The translations under genes and the position numbers were made by a program. A DNA stretch of 64,000 nt from Geomonas sp. RF6 (GTDB taxonomy: Bacteria; Desulfobacterota; Desulfuromonadia; Geobacterales; Geobacteraceae). Positions 36,855-46,230 of this stretch are shown here, in pieces (position 1 is the stretch's first letter; every line of letters starts with the position of its first letter). Location: the NCBI RefSeq assembly GCF_021044625.1, contig NZ_CP087999.1, forward strand, positions 1,815,001 through 1,879,000. Direction: 5' to 3'. The notes beneath the pieces are model-generated. The model saw only the letters and a program-made list of their open reading frames with translations, did not search any database and was not told where the DNA came from.

Positions 36855-37700
36855 ATGAACTATTTCACCGTGGGAAAGGAAAATTCCTGCGACATCAACC
36901 TCTACTATGAGGACCACGGCACGGGGCAGCCCGTGGTGCTGATTCACGGCTGGCCCCTTAGCAGCGCCTCGTGGGAGAAGCAGGTTCCGGTCCTCCTCAA
37001 TGCCGGCTACCGCGTCATTACCTACGACCGCAGGGGGTTCGGCAGGTCGAGCAAGCCGAGCACGGGGTACGACTACTTCACCCTCTCCGAGGACCTGCAC
37101 AAGCTCCTCTCCAGGCTCGACCTGCGCGACGCCATCCTCGTGGGGTTTTCCATGGGAGGGGGAGAGGTAGCCCGCTACCTCGGGGTGCATGGGGGAGAGC
37201 GGGTGGAGAAGGCGGTTTTCATGGCCGCCGTCACCCCCTACCTGCTAAAGACGGCGGAAAATCCCGCAGGGGTCGACGGCACTGTTTTCGAGGGTATTAA
37301 AAGAGGTGTGGAAACGGACCGGCCGGCCTTTCTTTCGGAATTTCTCCAGGATTTCTACAACTTCGATCAGCTGAACGGGAAGAAGGTGAGCGAGGAAGTG
37401 CTCAGGCTGAGCTGGAACATAGCCGCGGCCGCCTCGCCGAAGGGAACGCTCGATTGCGTGCAGGCGTGGCTGACCGACTTCAGGGAGGATCTGAAACGTG
37501 TGGAAATACCGACACTGGTGCTGCACGGTGACGCCGACCGTATCCTCCCCCTTGGCGTGACGGGGAAACGGACCCACGATGCAATTCAGGGGAGCCGCCT
37601 GGAGGTGGTGAACGGCGGTCCCCACGGACTGAACTGGACCCATGCGGAAGAGGTGAACCGGCTGCTGCTGGAGTTTTTGCGGAAAGAGGATTTCGTGTAG
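36855..37700 (+). CDS. Alpha/beta hydrolase, non-haem chloroperoxidase-like
   Basis: The 281-residue protein has VVLIHGWPLSSASW (oxyanion region), the nucleophile motif VGFSMGGGE with S99, the acid in LHGDADRILP and the histidine in NGGPHGLNWTH, as in cofactor-free haloperoxidases and arylesterases. YDRRGFGRSSKP is a family hallmark. No signal peptide. GAAGGAG precedes the ATG. Natural substrate unknown; the haloperoxidase name reflects family, not proven activity. Confidence 0.88.
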   Translation: MNYFTVGKENSCDINLYYEDHGTGQPVVLIHGWPLSSASWEKQVPVLLNAGYRVITYDRRGFGRSSKPSTGYDYFTLSEDLHKLLSRLDLRDAILVGFSMGGGEVARYLGVHGGERVEKAVFMAAVTPYLLKTAENPAGVDGTVFEGIKRGVETDRPAFLSEFLQDFYNFDQLNGKKVSEEVLRLSWNIAAAASPKGTLDCVQAWLTDFREDLKRVEIPTLVLHGDADRILPLGVTGKRTHDAIQGSRLEVVNGGPHGLNWTHAEEVNRLLLEFLRKEDFV

Positions 37701-37706
37701 GGGCGC

Positions 37707-38246
37707 TCACGCCCCCTTGTGGTGGTAGGTGGCCTCCCGGCGGTGGGTCGCCCCTTTCCCGCTGAGGACGCTGGAGTAGAGGTGGAACTCGCGCACCTCG
37801 AACGGAGGGCAGGCAAAAGCCTGGTGCCTCGCCTCGAAGGCGTTCACCGCAGAGACTGGCGCATCCTGCAGGCGGGCGAGAGTGATGTGGGGGGAGAAGC
37901 GCCGCTCTTCACCGGGGATCCCCAGCTCCCTCATGGTCCCCTCGATGTGCTGCTGCATCCGGATCAGCGGCGGAGACGGGTCCATTCCTACCCACAGGAC
38001 CCGCGGATGTTTCCCCGGTGGAAAGTGGCCGACACCGCGCAGCGTGAGGGAGAACCCCTCGACCGGGACCGCCGCGAGCGCCTTCCTGATCAACTGGAAC
38101 GTCGCCGGGTCCACCTCACCTATGAAACGCAGCGTCAGGTGGAGCTGTTCCACCGGCACCCAGCGCGCCGCCGGGAGCTCAAAGCGCAGCTCGGCGATCG
38201 CTTCCTTCGCACATTCGGGCAGGTCCGCTGCGACAAAGAGTCTCAT
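37707..38246 (-). CDS. thpR: RNA 2',3'-cyclic phosphodiesterase
   Basis: The 179-residue 2H-phosphoesterase has both catalytic HxTx motifs: HLTLRF (near residue 37) and HITLAR (near 121). The family opens RNA 2',3'-cyclic phosphates and has ligase-like activity in vitro. ATG at 38246 follows GGAGGAAG; the ATG four codons earlier lies within that site. It converges on the hydrolase gene with only a few bases between stops. Confidence 0.92.
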   Translation of the reverse strand: MRLFVAADLPECAKEAIAELRFELPAARWVPVEQLHLTLRFIGEVDPATFQLIRKALAAVPVEGFSLTLRGVGHFPPGKHPRVLWVGMDPSPPLIRMQQHIEGTMRELGIPGEERRFSPHITLARLQDAPVSAVNAFEARHQAFACPPFEVREFHLYSSVLSGKGATHRREATYHHKGA

Positions 38247-38325
38247 GGCTTCCTCCACACTAAAGGGGACAAAAAAATTCGCAAAAGGATTTGACTAATC
38301 CCCTGTCGGGTGCTAAAGAGTATAG

Positions 38326-39624
<1,299 letters not shown>

Positions 39625-39629
39625 GCTCT

Positions 39630-39715
39630 GGAGGAATGGCCGAGTGGTTGAAGGCGGCGGTCTTGAAAACCGTTGAACGAAAGTTCCGTGGGTTCGAATC
39701 CTACTTCCTCCGCCA
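39630..39715 (+). tRNA. tRNA-Ser (TGA anticodon)
   Basis: The acceptor arms GGAGGAA and TTCCTCC pair fully, with G73 and an encoded CCA. The anticodon loop CTTGAAA carries TGA, the T arm GGGTTCGAATCC is canonical, and the long variable arm is typical of serine tRNA. Confidence 0.96.
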
Positions 39716-39734
39716 ATAGAATATAAGAGTAAAT

Positions 39735-39827
39735 GGAGAGATGGCCGAGTAGGTCGAAGGCGCTCGCCTGCTAAGCGAGTATACTGGGAAACCGGTATCA
39801 AGGGTTCGAATCCCTTTCTCTCCGCCA
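39735..39827 (+). tRNA. tRNA-Ser (GCT anticodon)
   Basis: The acceptor arms GGAGAGA and TCTCTCC pair, CCA is encoded, the anticodon loop CTGCTAA carries GCT, and the long variable arm (ACTGGGAAACCGGT) marks a serine tRNA. It is 19 bases after the first tRNA-Ser. Confidence 0.96.
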
Positions 39828-39877
39828 CCCTTTTGTGCCTGGCAAAGAAGTAGCAGTATCCGCAATGGAGGCATCGA

Positions 39878-40351
39878 GTGACGCGACGTATGAGACTCCT
39901 CTTTTTGCCGCTACTTGCGCTTATTGCGTTTGTCGGATGCACCCAGAAGGAAGAGAAGAACCAGGCAGCACCGAAGTCCCAGCAGGCGAAGAAGGAATCG
40001 CAGGTCGTTGTTCCGGAAAACGTGAAGGGAAAGTGGAAGGCCGTAAAGATCGCCGTTATCGACAAGAACAGCGGCAAGCAGTCGGTCTACTCGGTCCCGG
40101 TGAACTCCGAGTTCCCCATTCCCAACTCCGGTCTGCTCCTCAAGGTGGGTGATTTCCTCCCGCACTTCGTCATGGAAGGGACCGCCCTCACCTCCCGCTC
40201 CAACGACCCGAAGAATCCTGCGGTGCAGATCCGGATCGAGGAAGGGGGGAGAGAGATCTTCAAGGGGTGGCTCTTCGCGAACTTCCCCACCACCCATGCG
40301 TTCCAGCATCCGCAGTACGGCTTCACCCTCGTCGGGTACCAGCCGGCATAA
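39878..40351 (+). CDS. DUF2155 lipoprotein
   Basis: The 157-residue protein has a basic start, a hydrophobic stretch and a lipobox ending AFVGC, so it is an outer- or inner-membrane lipoprotein. The C-terminal domain with GLLLKVGDFLPHF and GWLFANFPTTHAFQHPQYGF matches DUF2155. GTG at 39878 with GGAGG is the likely start; ATG four codons later is possible. It sits between tRNA genes. Confidence 0.82.
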   Translation: MTRRMRLLFLPLLALIAFVGCTQKEEKNQAAPKSQQAKKESQVVVPENVKGKWKAVKIAVIDKNSGKQSVYSVPVNSEFPIPNSGLLLKVGDFLPHFVMEGTALTSRSNDPKNPAVQIRIEEGGREIFKGWLFANFPTTHAFQHPQYGFTLVGYQPA

Positions 40352-40359
40352 TACAGATT

Positions 40360-40436
40360 GCGCTCGTAGCTCAGCTGGATAGAGCAACGGACTACGAATC
40401 CGTAGGTCGGGAGTTCGAATCTCTCCGAGCGCGCCA
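40360..40436 (+). tRNA. tRNA-Arg (ACG anticodon)
   Basis: GCGCTCG and CGAGCGC pair, followed by G73 and encoded CCA. The D arm GCTCAGCTGGATAGAGC and T arm GAGTTCGAATCTC are canonical, and the anticodon loop CTACGAA reads ACG (expected to be deaminated to ICG). Confidence 0.96.
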
Positions 40437-40441
40437 CCAGG

Positions 40442-40475
40442 AAAGGGTACGGTTTTACGCCGTGCCCTTTTTCTT
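40442..40475 (+). terminator. Rho-independent terminator
   Basis: AAAGGGTACGG and CCGTGCCCTTT pair with one mismatch around a TTTTACG loop and run into TTCTTTT. It ends the serS-tRNA-lipoprotein-tRNA cluster. Confidence 0.85.
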
Positions 40476-40698
40476 TTCCTTGCAGCCAAGACCTCACCCC
40501 GACTTTCCCCTCCCCTAACTTCCTGCCTACTCTCCCGTGACCTTTCTATGACGTACTCCGAAGCCCTCACACCTCTTCCATTTGTCTCCTTTTCCGCCAC
40601 GCCTTCGGCTTGGATAGTGCATTGACTTCGCCCCCACCTGTGACAGAATTAGCTAAATTTAATCTTTCTCACCAACCGTCACAAAAGGAGCTTGCCAG

Positions 40699-42225
40699 AT
40701 GAAAGCGACTACACGATTTGCTGTCGTCTCACTCGTTGTTGTCACTGGTCTCGCACTGGTTTCCTCCCCTTCCTGGACGCAGACCGCCAAGGCGCCGCAG
40801 GATGCCGTTCTGGACGCCCAGACCCCGAAGGACGTGAAGCGCACCCGGCCGGAGCAGCAAAAGACCGATCACGACCTCTCCGACGTCTACAAGGCGACGA
40901 AGGCACAGCCTGCATCCGATGCTATCAACAATCAACCCGAGGGGGGGAAGATCACCGGCTTCGACTTCTATCGCGACCCGCTCAACGCGAAACAGCCGAT
41001 GATGACGTTCGAGGAAGTCTACAAGGCTGACGTGGCGGCAAAGGGAAAGGTCATGGATGACCAGCGCGCGCTCCTGTCGAGCAGGTATATCCTTACCCCC
41101 AAGCTCTCCACCACGGTGAAGATGTCCAGGGGGAAACCGGTTGCGGTCGGCCCCACTGCGCGGCTGCGCGGAGTGACCTGGGAGAAACTGGGCGACATGA
41201 AGCCTGAGGATATCAAGGGGGGGAACCTCTTTCCCTACCCTCCGCTCCCGCATCCGAAGCAGGTGACCGGCGGGCAGGTATTCCCCCAGATCCAGATCGA
41301 CATGTTCCCGCGTCTGCAGCGTTTCGATGTGGACTTCGACCTTCCCGACGCCTTCATTCCGGAGTTCCCGCCGGCGATCTTCCTTCAGAACCGGCCGGAG
41401 CTCGGTGACGTCTCCCGCGGCGAGGTCGTCTCTATAAACAACTTCGAGCGCCTCTTCAAGGACATCCTCACGCCGGTCCAGCTCGACGGCCTGCGCATGC
41501 TCCTCACCCCCATCCCGCAGGAAGAGTTCAATGCCACCGACGACCGCAAGACCGTCGCCCCGAGCCTCGGCGTTGCCTGTCTCGACTGCCACATTAACGG
41601 CCACACCACCGCGCAGTTCCACCTGAGCCCCGACATTCGCCCGCAGGAGCGTCGCTTCCGACTCGACACGACGAGCCTTCGGGGCATGTACAACCAGCAG
41701 GTGCATGCCTCCAAGAGAAGCCTGCGCTCCGTCGAGGACTTCACCGAGTTCGAGCAGCGTACCGCCTACTTCAACGGCGACCAGATCCATGCCGCGAAAA
41801 AGGGGATGGTGGAGATGCCGCGCCTCAACGTGGCCCACATGGCACAGATGCAGAACATGTTCGACGTCCCCCCCGCGCCGAAGCTCGATCCGATGGGGCG
41901 CCTCGACCGCACGAAAGCGACCCAGAGCGAGATCGCCGGTGAAGACCTCTTCTTCGGCAAGGGAAAATGCGCCGCGTGCCACACCCCCCCCTTCTATCTC
42001 GACCACCAGATGCACGACCTGCAGCTGGAGCGCTTCCTGAAAGACCCGCCGGACGGCCCGATCAAGACCTTCACCCTCAGGGGGATCAAGGACAGCCCGC
42101 CGTATCTGCACGACGGTCGCTGCTTTACTCTGGAGGACACCGTGGAGTTCTTCAATCTCGTCCTCTGTCTGAAGCTTACCGCACAGGAGAAGGCAAACCT
42201 CGTGGCCTTCATGCAGGCGCTGTAG
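40699..42225 (+). CDS. Di-haem cytochrome c, peroxidase/MauG-like
   Basis: The 508-residue protein has a signal peptide and two haem motifs, CLDCH (294-298) and CAACH (424-428). The C-terminal TLRGIKDSPPYLHDGRCFTLEDTVEFFN is the di-haem cytochrome c peroxidase/MauG signature. The first 290 residues are not typical of short CcpA proteins, so this is a longer variant of the family, likely periplasmic. AAGGAG precedes the ATG. Substrate (peroxide or a protein partner) is not evident. Confidence 0.87.
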   Translation: MKATTRFAVVSLVVVTGLALVSSPSWTQTAKAPQDAVLDAQTPKDVKRTRPEQQKTDHDLSDVYKATKAQPASDAINNQPEGGKITGFDFYRDPLNAKQPMMTFEEVYKADVAAKGKVMDDQRALLSSRYILTPKLSTTVKMSRGKPVAVGPTARLRGVTWEKLGDMKPEDIKGGNLFPYPPLPHPKQVTGGQVFPQIQIDMFPRLQRFDVDFDLPDAFIPEFPPAIFLQNRPELGDVSRGEVVSINNFERLFKDILTPVQLDGLRMLLTPIPQEEFNATDDRKTVAPSLGVACLDCHINGHTTAQFHLSPDIRPQERRFRLDTTSLRGMYNQQVHASKRSLRSVEDFTEFEQRTAYFNGDQIHAAKKGMVEMPRLNVAHMAQMQNMFDVPPAPKLDPMGRLDRTKATQSEIAGEDLFFGKGKCAACHTPPFYLDHQMHDLQLERFLKDPPDGPIKTFTLRGIKDSPPYLHDGRCFTLEDTVEFFNLVLCLKLTAQEKANLVAFMQAL

Positions 42226-42248
42226 GAGCGGTTCGCAGACCCCAGCCG

Positions 42249-42286
42249 CCGCCGGGGGGAGATGGTTTTCCCTCTCCCCCCGGCGG
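42249..42286 (+). terminator. GC-rich hairpin after the di-haem cytochrome gene
   Basis: CCGCCGGGGGGAGA and its exact complement form a 14-bp stem with a 10-base loop; TCCTTTC follows. It is a strong structure though its T-run is weak. Confidence 0.65.
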
Positions 42287-42473
42287 TCCTTTCACCGCCA
42301 CCCGTCCGGCTGCACAGACACCGCAGAGGGTGTTGAAACAGGACGTCGTCCCAACAAAAAAGCCACCATCTTTCAACTCCTTAGAAGCACCTCCCGCCAT
42401 TGCAAATGCGCCCCACAATGTTAACGTTTTGTTACGGTGAAGAGACTTTTACCCCATAAGGAGGAAGTAAATA

Positions 42474-43196
42474 ATGGTGACACGGTACGGCAGCTCGTTC
42501 GAAGAAGACAGCAAAGGACGACAGATCAACGTCGGCAGCAAAGAGCGGAAGGCGTCGATGATAGGTGGCGCCGCCCTCGCTATAACAGGGGTGAAAAAAC
42601 TGACCCAGGGGAATATCCTCTCGGGGCTCCTCATGCTCGCCAGCGGCGGAATGTTCTACAACCGCGGGAAAAGCGGCCACTGCAACATGTACCAGAAGAT
42701 GGGGGTAAACACTGCACGCGACGTGCAGACCCCGATACGCCTTGAAAAGGTGGTGACCATAAACCGGACGCCGCAGCAGGTGTACGACTTCTGGCGCGAC
42801 CTGGAGAACCTGCCGAAGTTCATGAACCATCTCGAGTCGGTACAGGTACGGGGACCGGTGATCTCCCACTGGAAGGCGGTAGGGGCGGGCGGCCTCTCCG
42901 TTGAGTGGGACGCCGAGATCGTGCAGGACATCCCCGGGCAAAAGATCAGCTGGCAGTCGATCGGCGAGGCGGACGTCGCGAACGAGGGGACGGTGCGCTT
43001 CGAGGAGGCTCCGGGGAACCGCGGGACGGAGGTCCACGTGCTGATCAGCTACACCCCTCCGGGTGGCGCAGTCGGCAAGGCGGCAGCACGCTTCCTGCAA
43101 ACGGTGAACGCCGTGCAACTGGAGCAGGACCTGAAGCGCCTGAAACAGATCCTGGAGACCGGGGTGACAGCGACCGCCGAGTCGTGGGCGATGTAG
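42474..43196 (+). CDS. SRPBCC-domain protein with N-terminal membrane segment
   Basis: The 240-residue protein starts with a region holding a YgaP-like hydrophobic stretch (LTQGNILSGLLMLASGGMFYN, split into two short helices) and continues with an SRPBCC/START-like domain (about 90-230): VTINRTPQQVYDFWRDLENLPKFM and GQKISWQSIGEADVANEGTVRFE. Family members may bind hydrophobic ligands. AAGGAGG precedes the ATG. It opens a co-directional run with an alcohol dehydrogenase and a hemerythrin protein, a combination seen in stress-related clusters. Confidence 0.82.
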   Translation: MVTRYGSSFEEDSKGRQINVGSKERKASMIGGAALAITGVKKLTQGNILSGLLMLASGGMFYNRGKSGHCNMYQKMGVNTARDVQTPIRLEKVVTINRTPQQVYDFWRDLENLPKFMNHLESVQVRGPVISHWKAVGAGGLSVEWDAEIVQDIPGQKISWQSIGEADVANEGTVRFEEAPGNRGTEVHVLISYTPPGGAVGKAAARFLQTVNAVQLEQDLKRLKQILETGVTATAESWAM

Positions 43197-43220
43197 GCGC
43201 GGGGCTGGAAGGAGAGATCG

Positions 43221-44414
43221 ATGAGAGCAGTTTGCTGGCACGGAAAACATAACATCCAAGTAGATACAGTGCCCGATCCGCAGATCCTCAACCCTCGCGA
43301 CGCCATCGTCCGGGTGGCCCTCACCTGCATCTGCGGCTCCGACCTCCACCTGTACAACGGGTACATCCCGTCGATGAAGGACGGCGACATCCTCGGACAC
43401 GAATTCGTGGGCGAGGTAGTCGAGATCGGCAGCGGGGTCTCCGGCGTCGCCCGCGGGGACCGCGTGGTGGTCCCCTTCCCCATCGCCTGCGGCGACTGCT
43501 GGTATTGCAAGCAGGAGATGTACTCCCTCTGCGACAACTCAAACCCCAACTCCTGGGCCATGGAAAAGATGTACGGCGACACGGGAGCAGGGATCTTCGG
43601 CTACTCCCACCTGTACGGCGGGTATTCCGGCGGGCAGGCGGAGTACGTGCGGGTTCCCTTCGCCGACGTGGGGCTGAAGAAGATCCCGGACCAGCTGGAC
43701 TGGGAACAGGTCATCTTTCTCACCGACATCTTCCCCACCGCCTATCAGGCCGCCGAGCAGTGCGGCATCAGGGAAGGGGACACCGTTGCGGTATGGGGGT
43801 GCGGCCCCGTCGGGCTCCTGGCGCTGAAGAGCGCGCGACTTCTCGGGGCGCACAAGGTCGTCGGTATCGACAGGTTCCCGAAACGCCTGGAGCTCGCCGC
43901 GCGCGAGTGCCAGGCGGAGGTCATCAACTACGAAGAGACGGACGTGGTGGAAACGTTGCACAACATGACCGGGGGGCGCGGGCCAGACGCCTGCATCGAC
44001 GCGGTCGGGATGGAGGCGCAGGGGACCGGTATCGAGGCGGCGTACGACAACGTGAAGCAGACGCTGAAGATCGAGAACGACCGCCCCATGGCGCTGCGCC
44101 AGCTCATCAAGGCATGCCGCAAGGGGGGGACCATCTCCATCCCGGGGGTGTACAGCGGTTTTGTGGACAAGATGCCGATGGGGGCCGTCTTCGCCAAGGG
44201 ACTCACTCTGCGCACCGGACAGACCCACGTGCAGAAGTACGTCCCTCCCCTCATGAGGCTCGTGGAAAGGGGGGCGATCGACACCACCTTCATCATCACC
44301 CATCGTCTCCCCCTCGAGGACGCACCGATGGGTTACCGGATATTCGACCACAAGGAAGAGGGGTGCATCAAGATCGTGATGAATCCCCTGGCAGCAAGTC
44401 AGGCGACGCACTGA
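43221..44414 (+). CDS. Zinc-dependent alcohol dehydrogenase, formaldehyde-dehydrogenase-like
   Basis: The 397-residue MDR enzyme has catalytic zinc ligands C38 (CGSDLH) and H60-E61 (GHEFVGEV), the structural zinc motif CGDCWYCKQEMYSLC and the NAD motif GCGPVGLLAL near 195. Extra length and the region EAAYDNVKQTLKIENDRP match the glutathione-independent formaldehyde dehydrogenase-like branch. GGAGAG precedes the ATG, 24 bases after the SRPBCC stop. Real substrate is unknown. Confidence 0.9.
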   Translation: MRAVCWHGKHNIQVDTVPDPQILNPRDAIVRVALTCICGSDLHLYNGYIPSMKDGDILGHEFVGEVVEIGSGVSGVARGDRVVVPFPIACGDCWYCKQEMYSLCDNSNPNSWAMEKMYGDTGAGIFGYSHLYGGYSGGQAEYVRVPFADVGLKKIPDQLDWEQVIFLTDIFPTAYQAAEQCGIREGDTVAVWGCGPVGLLALKSARLLGAHKVVGIDRFPKRLELAARECQAEVINYEETDVVETLHNMTGGRGPDACIDAVGMEAQGTGIEAAYDNVKQTLKIENDRPMALRQLIKACRKGGTISIPGVYSGFVDKMPMGAVFAKGLTLRTGQTHVQKYVPPLMRLVERGAIDTTFIITHRLPLEDAPMGYRIFDHKEEGCIKIVMNPLAASQATH

Positions 44415-44453
44415 CCAGCAGGCACACCAACCGACCCGAAAGGAGGAAGCGCC

Positions 44454-44942
44454 ATGGCCCAGCAAAAGCAGCCGCAACTTTTCGAACTTCTGAAGAAGGA
44501 CCACCGCGAGGTCGACCAGCTCTTGTCCCAGCTGGAGGGGGGGTCCGAGGATCAGCGTGAGGAGCTCTTCTCCACACTGCAGGAAGAGTTCACCGAGCAC
44601 TGCCAGCTCGAGGAGAAGTTCTTCTACCCGCAGATGAAAAAGATCAACGAGCTGAAGGATCTCGTTCAGGATGCGCTTGAAGAGCACTCCCAGGCGAAGG
44701 AGCTGCTGGTACAGCTGGAAGACGTTATCGACGACGATGATGAATTCCAGTCAGCACTCTCCGAATTCAAGGAATCCGTTCAGCACCATGTGAAGGAGGA
44801 GGAGAGCAAGGTCTTCAAGCGCACCAGCGATTTCATAAGCGACGACCAGCTGCGCGACATCGCCATGAAGTGTATGCAGGAGAAGGAAAAACTGCATCCT
44901 TCCCCCTCCGGCGGAGGCGGATCGAAGAAGAAGTCTCGCTAG
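44454..44942 (+). CDS. Hemerythrin HHE-domain protein
   Basis: The 162-residue four-helix protein carries the metal-ligand pattern: H in KKDHREVD, H and E in EHCQLEEKFFYPQ, H in EEHSQAKELL and HH..EE in VQHHVKEEESKVF. This binds a di-iron centre and, in the family, oxygen or nitric oxide. The C-terminus is a Gly/Ser/Lys-rich tail. AGGAGG precedes the ATG. A terminator follows, so the SRPBCC-dehydrogenase-hemerythrin trio is one operon. Confidence 0.9.
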   Translation: MAQQKQPQLFELLKKDHREVDQLLSQLEGGSEDQREELFSTLQEEFTEHCQLEEKFFYPQMKKINELKDLVQDALEEHSQAKELLVQLEDVIDDDDEFQSALSEFKESVQHHVKEEESKVFKRTSDFISDDQLRDIAMKCMQEKEKLHPSPSGGGGSKKKSR

Positions 44943-45001
44943 AGAAGGAAGCTCTCCGGTGCCGCTGCGGGACGTACCGGACACTCCACCCTGATGAGTT
45001 C

Positions 45002-45046
45002 AAAAGGCGCCCTATCTCGAAGGAGGTAGCGGCGCCTTTATTTTTA
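45002..45046 (+). terminator. Rho-independent terminator
   Basis: AAAAGGCGCC-CTA and TAG-CGGCGCCTTT pair around a loop, followed by ATTTTT. It separates the hemerythrin gene from the glycosyltransferase gene. Confidence 0.8.
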
Positions 45047-45160
45047 CCGCTCCGGGAGCGACAGGAAAGGGGGCGCTACTGCTCCTGGGGAGGGGCATCC
45101 TCTGTGGTGCCGGGGTCGAAGTATGTTAAGCTTTTCCTTAGTAACGGAGATGAAGCACCG

Positions 45161-46201
45161 ATGAGAATCGCCCTTGTTTCGCCGCTTTATGAAAGCGTAC
45201 CGCCACGACTGTATGGAGGAACGGAACGGATCGTAGCCTACCTCGTGGAGGAGCTCGTGCTCCAGGGACATGAGGTCACCCTCTTTGCCAGCGGTGACTC
45301 CCGGACCTCGGCGCGGCTTGTACCGTGCTCCCCCCAGGGGCTGCGGCTCGACAAGACGTACCGCGACCCCGCTGCCTACCACCTCCTCATGGCCCAGCGC
45401 GTCTGCCGCGTCGCCTCCGACTTCGACGTGGTGCACTTCAACATCGAGTTCCTCCACTACCCGCTGACCCGCCTGTACCGCTTCCCGAACGTGACGACCC
45501 TGCACAGCCGCCTCGACCTCGCCGACCTCTTTCCGCTGTATCAGGAATATCGGGAGGTGCCGGTGGTGTCGATCTCCGACTCGCAGCGCGCCCCCCTTCC
45601 CTTCGCGAATTGGCAGGGAACGGTGTACCACGGCCTCCCTCCCGGGCTCCTGCAGTTGAACGATCGTGGTGACGCCTATCTCGCATTCCTCGGGCGCGTC
45701 TCGCCGGAGAAGGGGTTGGACAGCGCCATCGCCATCGCCCGGGGGAGCGGCATCAGGCTGAAGATCGCCGCAAAGGTCGACCCGTGGGACAAAGAGTACT
45801 TCGCTACCGTGATCCGGCCGCTCATCGACGGCAAGGACATCGAGTTCATCGGAGAGATCAGCGAGGGGGAGAAGCAGGAGTTCCTGGGAAACGCCCTCGC
45901 CCTTCTCCTGCCACTGCACTGGGACGAACCGTTCGGACTCGTCATGATCGAGGCGATGGCCTGCGGCACCCCGGCCATAGTCTTTGCCCGCGGGTCCGCT
46001 CCCGAGGTGGTGCGGAACGGGGTGGGGGGGTTCCTGGTAAGGGACGAGGCGGAGGCGATCGAGGCAGTCAGAAAGGTGGAGGGAATCAGCAGACGCAGTT
46101 GCCGGGAATACTTCGAGGCGCGCTTCCTCGCCCGGCGCATGGCAGAGGACTATCTCGCCCTCTATCAGAAGGTCATCGACAACCAGAAGAGGCTCGCGTA
46201 A
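45161..46201 (+). CDS. Glycosyltransferase, GT4 family
   Basis: The 346-residue GT-B enzyme has the acceptor-side glycine loop YGGTERIVAYL, the C-terminal FLGRVSPEKGLDSAI and the donor-binding E-x7-E pattern in EPFGLVMIEAMACGTPAI. I chose the ATG at 45161 because the family starts there (RIALVSPLYESVPPRLYGG); the frame is open almost 100 codons upstream across the hemerythrin terminator, which is not credible. The debranching-enzyme gene follows 29 bases later, pointing to polysaccharide or compatible-solute metabolism. Confidence 0.88.
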   Translation: MRIALVSPLYESVPPRLYGGTERIVAYLVEELVLQGHEVTLFASGDSRTSARLVPCSPQGLRLDKTYRDPAAYHLLMAQRVCRVASDFDVVHFNIEFLHYPLTRLYRFPNVTTLHSRLDLADLFPLYQEYREVPVVSISDSQRAPLPFANWQGTVYHGLPPGLLQLNDRGDAYLAFLGRVSPEKGLDSAIAIARGSGIRLKIAAKVDPWDKEYFATVIRPLIDGKDIEFIGEISEGEKQEFLGNALALLLPLHWDEPFGLVMIEAMACGTPAIVFARGSAPEVVRNGVGGFLVRDEAEAIEAVRKVEGISRRSCREYFEARFLARRMAEDYLALYQKVIDNQKRLA

Positions 46202-46230
46202 GCCCTTCCTGGTCTCGCGCGGAGGGTACT

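Noticed and set aside
39630-40436. tRNA genes as integration sites
   Set aside because: No integrase, no direct repeats of tRNA 3' ends and no foreign-looking block next to them.
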